From Phycisphaeraceae bacterium (lineage in GTDB: Bacteria; Planctomycetota; Phycisphaerae; Phycisphaerales; Phycisphaeraceae): a stretch of 6,151 nucleotides of DNA. The position numbers were made by a program, and so were the translations under genes. The stretch's first letter is position 1. Each line of letters starts with the position of its first letter. The DNA is taken from positions 1-6,151 of the forward strand of contig SKPT01000125.1 of the NCBI GenBank assembly GCA_007119405.1. The letters are read 5' to 3'. Below, piece after piece: positions 6,071 to 6,151 of this stretch. Below the pieces are notes generated by a model that made no database searches, was not told the DNA's origin, and was given only the letters and a program-made list of their open reading frames with translations.

Positions 6071-6151
6071 TCGGGACAGAAGAGGTGGCAGGGCGGTTGC
6101 TCGCCGAGTATCTGCGGGGGCGTATCTCGGAAAGTGGCGGATCGAGCTGCC
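6071..6151. other. Upstream flank, unassigned
   Basis: These 81 bases lie beyond the operator. Several frames on both strands are open to the window edge, including a plus-strand frame from a GTG at 6085, but none is long enough to judge and none shows a recognisable domain. A divergent gene or the end of another gene could lie here. Confidence 0.3.

Noticed and set aside
6045..6072. Divergent plus-strand promoter using the palindrome's other TTGACG half
   Set aside because: No acceptable -10 sequence is found 16-18 bases downstream (best is GTTGAT), and no convincing plus-strand gene follows within the window.

Overview
The window is a compact, single-strand catabolic-type operon from a GC-rich bacterium. 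I infer Planctomycetota (Phycisphaerae-like), with Verrucomicrobiota or Lentisphaerota as alternatives. The inference rests on the strong G/C bias at third codon positions, a regulator joining a GntR-type winged helix to a LacI-type sugar sensor, and Gfo/Idh/MocA-type proteins next to TIM-barrel glycosidase-like enzymes. There is no rRNA, tRNA or marker gene to confirm it.

All five genes lie on the minus strand, so the operon reads from right to left. At the right end (about 6028-6070) is a promoter/operator block: a sigma70-like promoter with 17-bp spacing, a 12-bp perfect palindrome covering the -35 box, and two exact 14-bp direct repeats 22 bp apart. The regulator follows (4858-5994). I choose a TTG start behind an AAGGAG site, because the obvious upstream ATG falls inside the promoter spacer. 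Next come a TIM-barrel protein of unrecognised family with a DEP motif and a cysteine cluster (3804-4835), a 264-residue protein resembling only the C-terminal half of Gfo/Idh/MocA oxidoreductases (3013-3807), a full-length Gfo/Idh/MocA protein with a degenerate nucleotide-binding loop (1904-3016), and a GH20-like hexosaminidase with the HxGxDE catalytic motif (366-1904).

The junctions are very tight: a 22-bp gap, then an ATGA overlap, a second ATGA overlap and a TGATG overlap. The four enzyme genes are probably translationally coupled and co-regulated with the regulator. None of the proteins shows a signal peptide or membrane segment, and no transporter is encoded here. I infer an intracellular, inducer-controlled pathway for a sugar or glycoside, possibly an N-acetylhexosamine derivative, in which a glycosidase, a second hydrolase/lyase-like barrel and a redox pair act on one substrate. 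The substrate cannot be read from the sequence.

The left 365 bases carry no convincing gene. They hold a strong GC-rich hairpin (65-88) and several short open frames of unlikely coding character, and may be an intergenic dispersed repeat or a decayed element. The right-most 80 bases, upstream of the promoter, are too short to assign.
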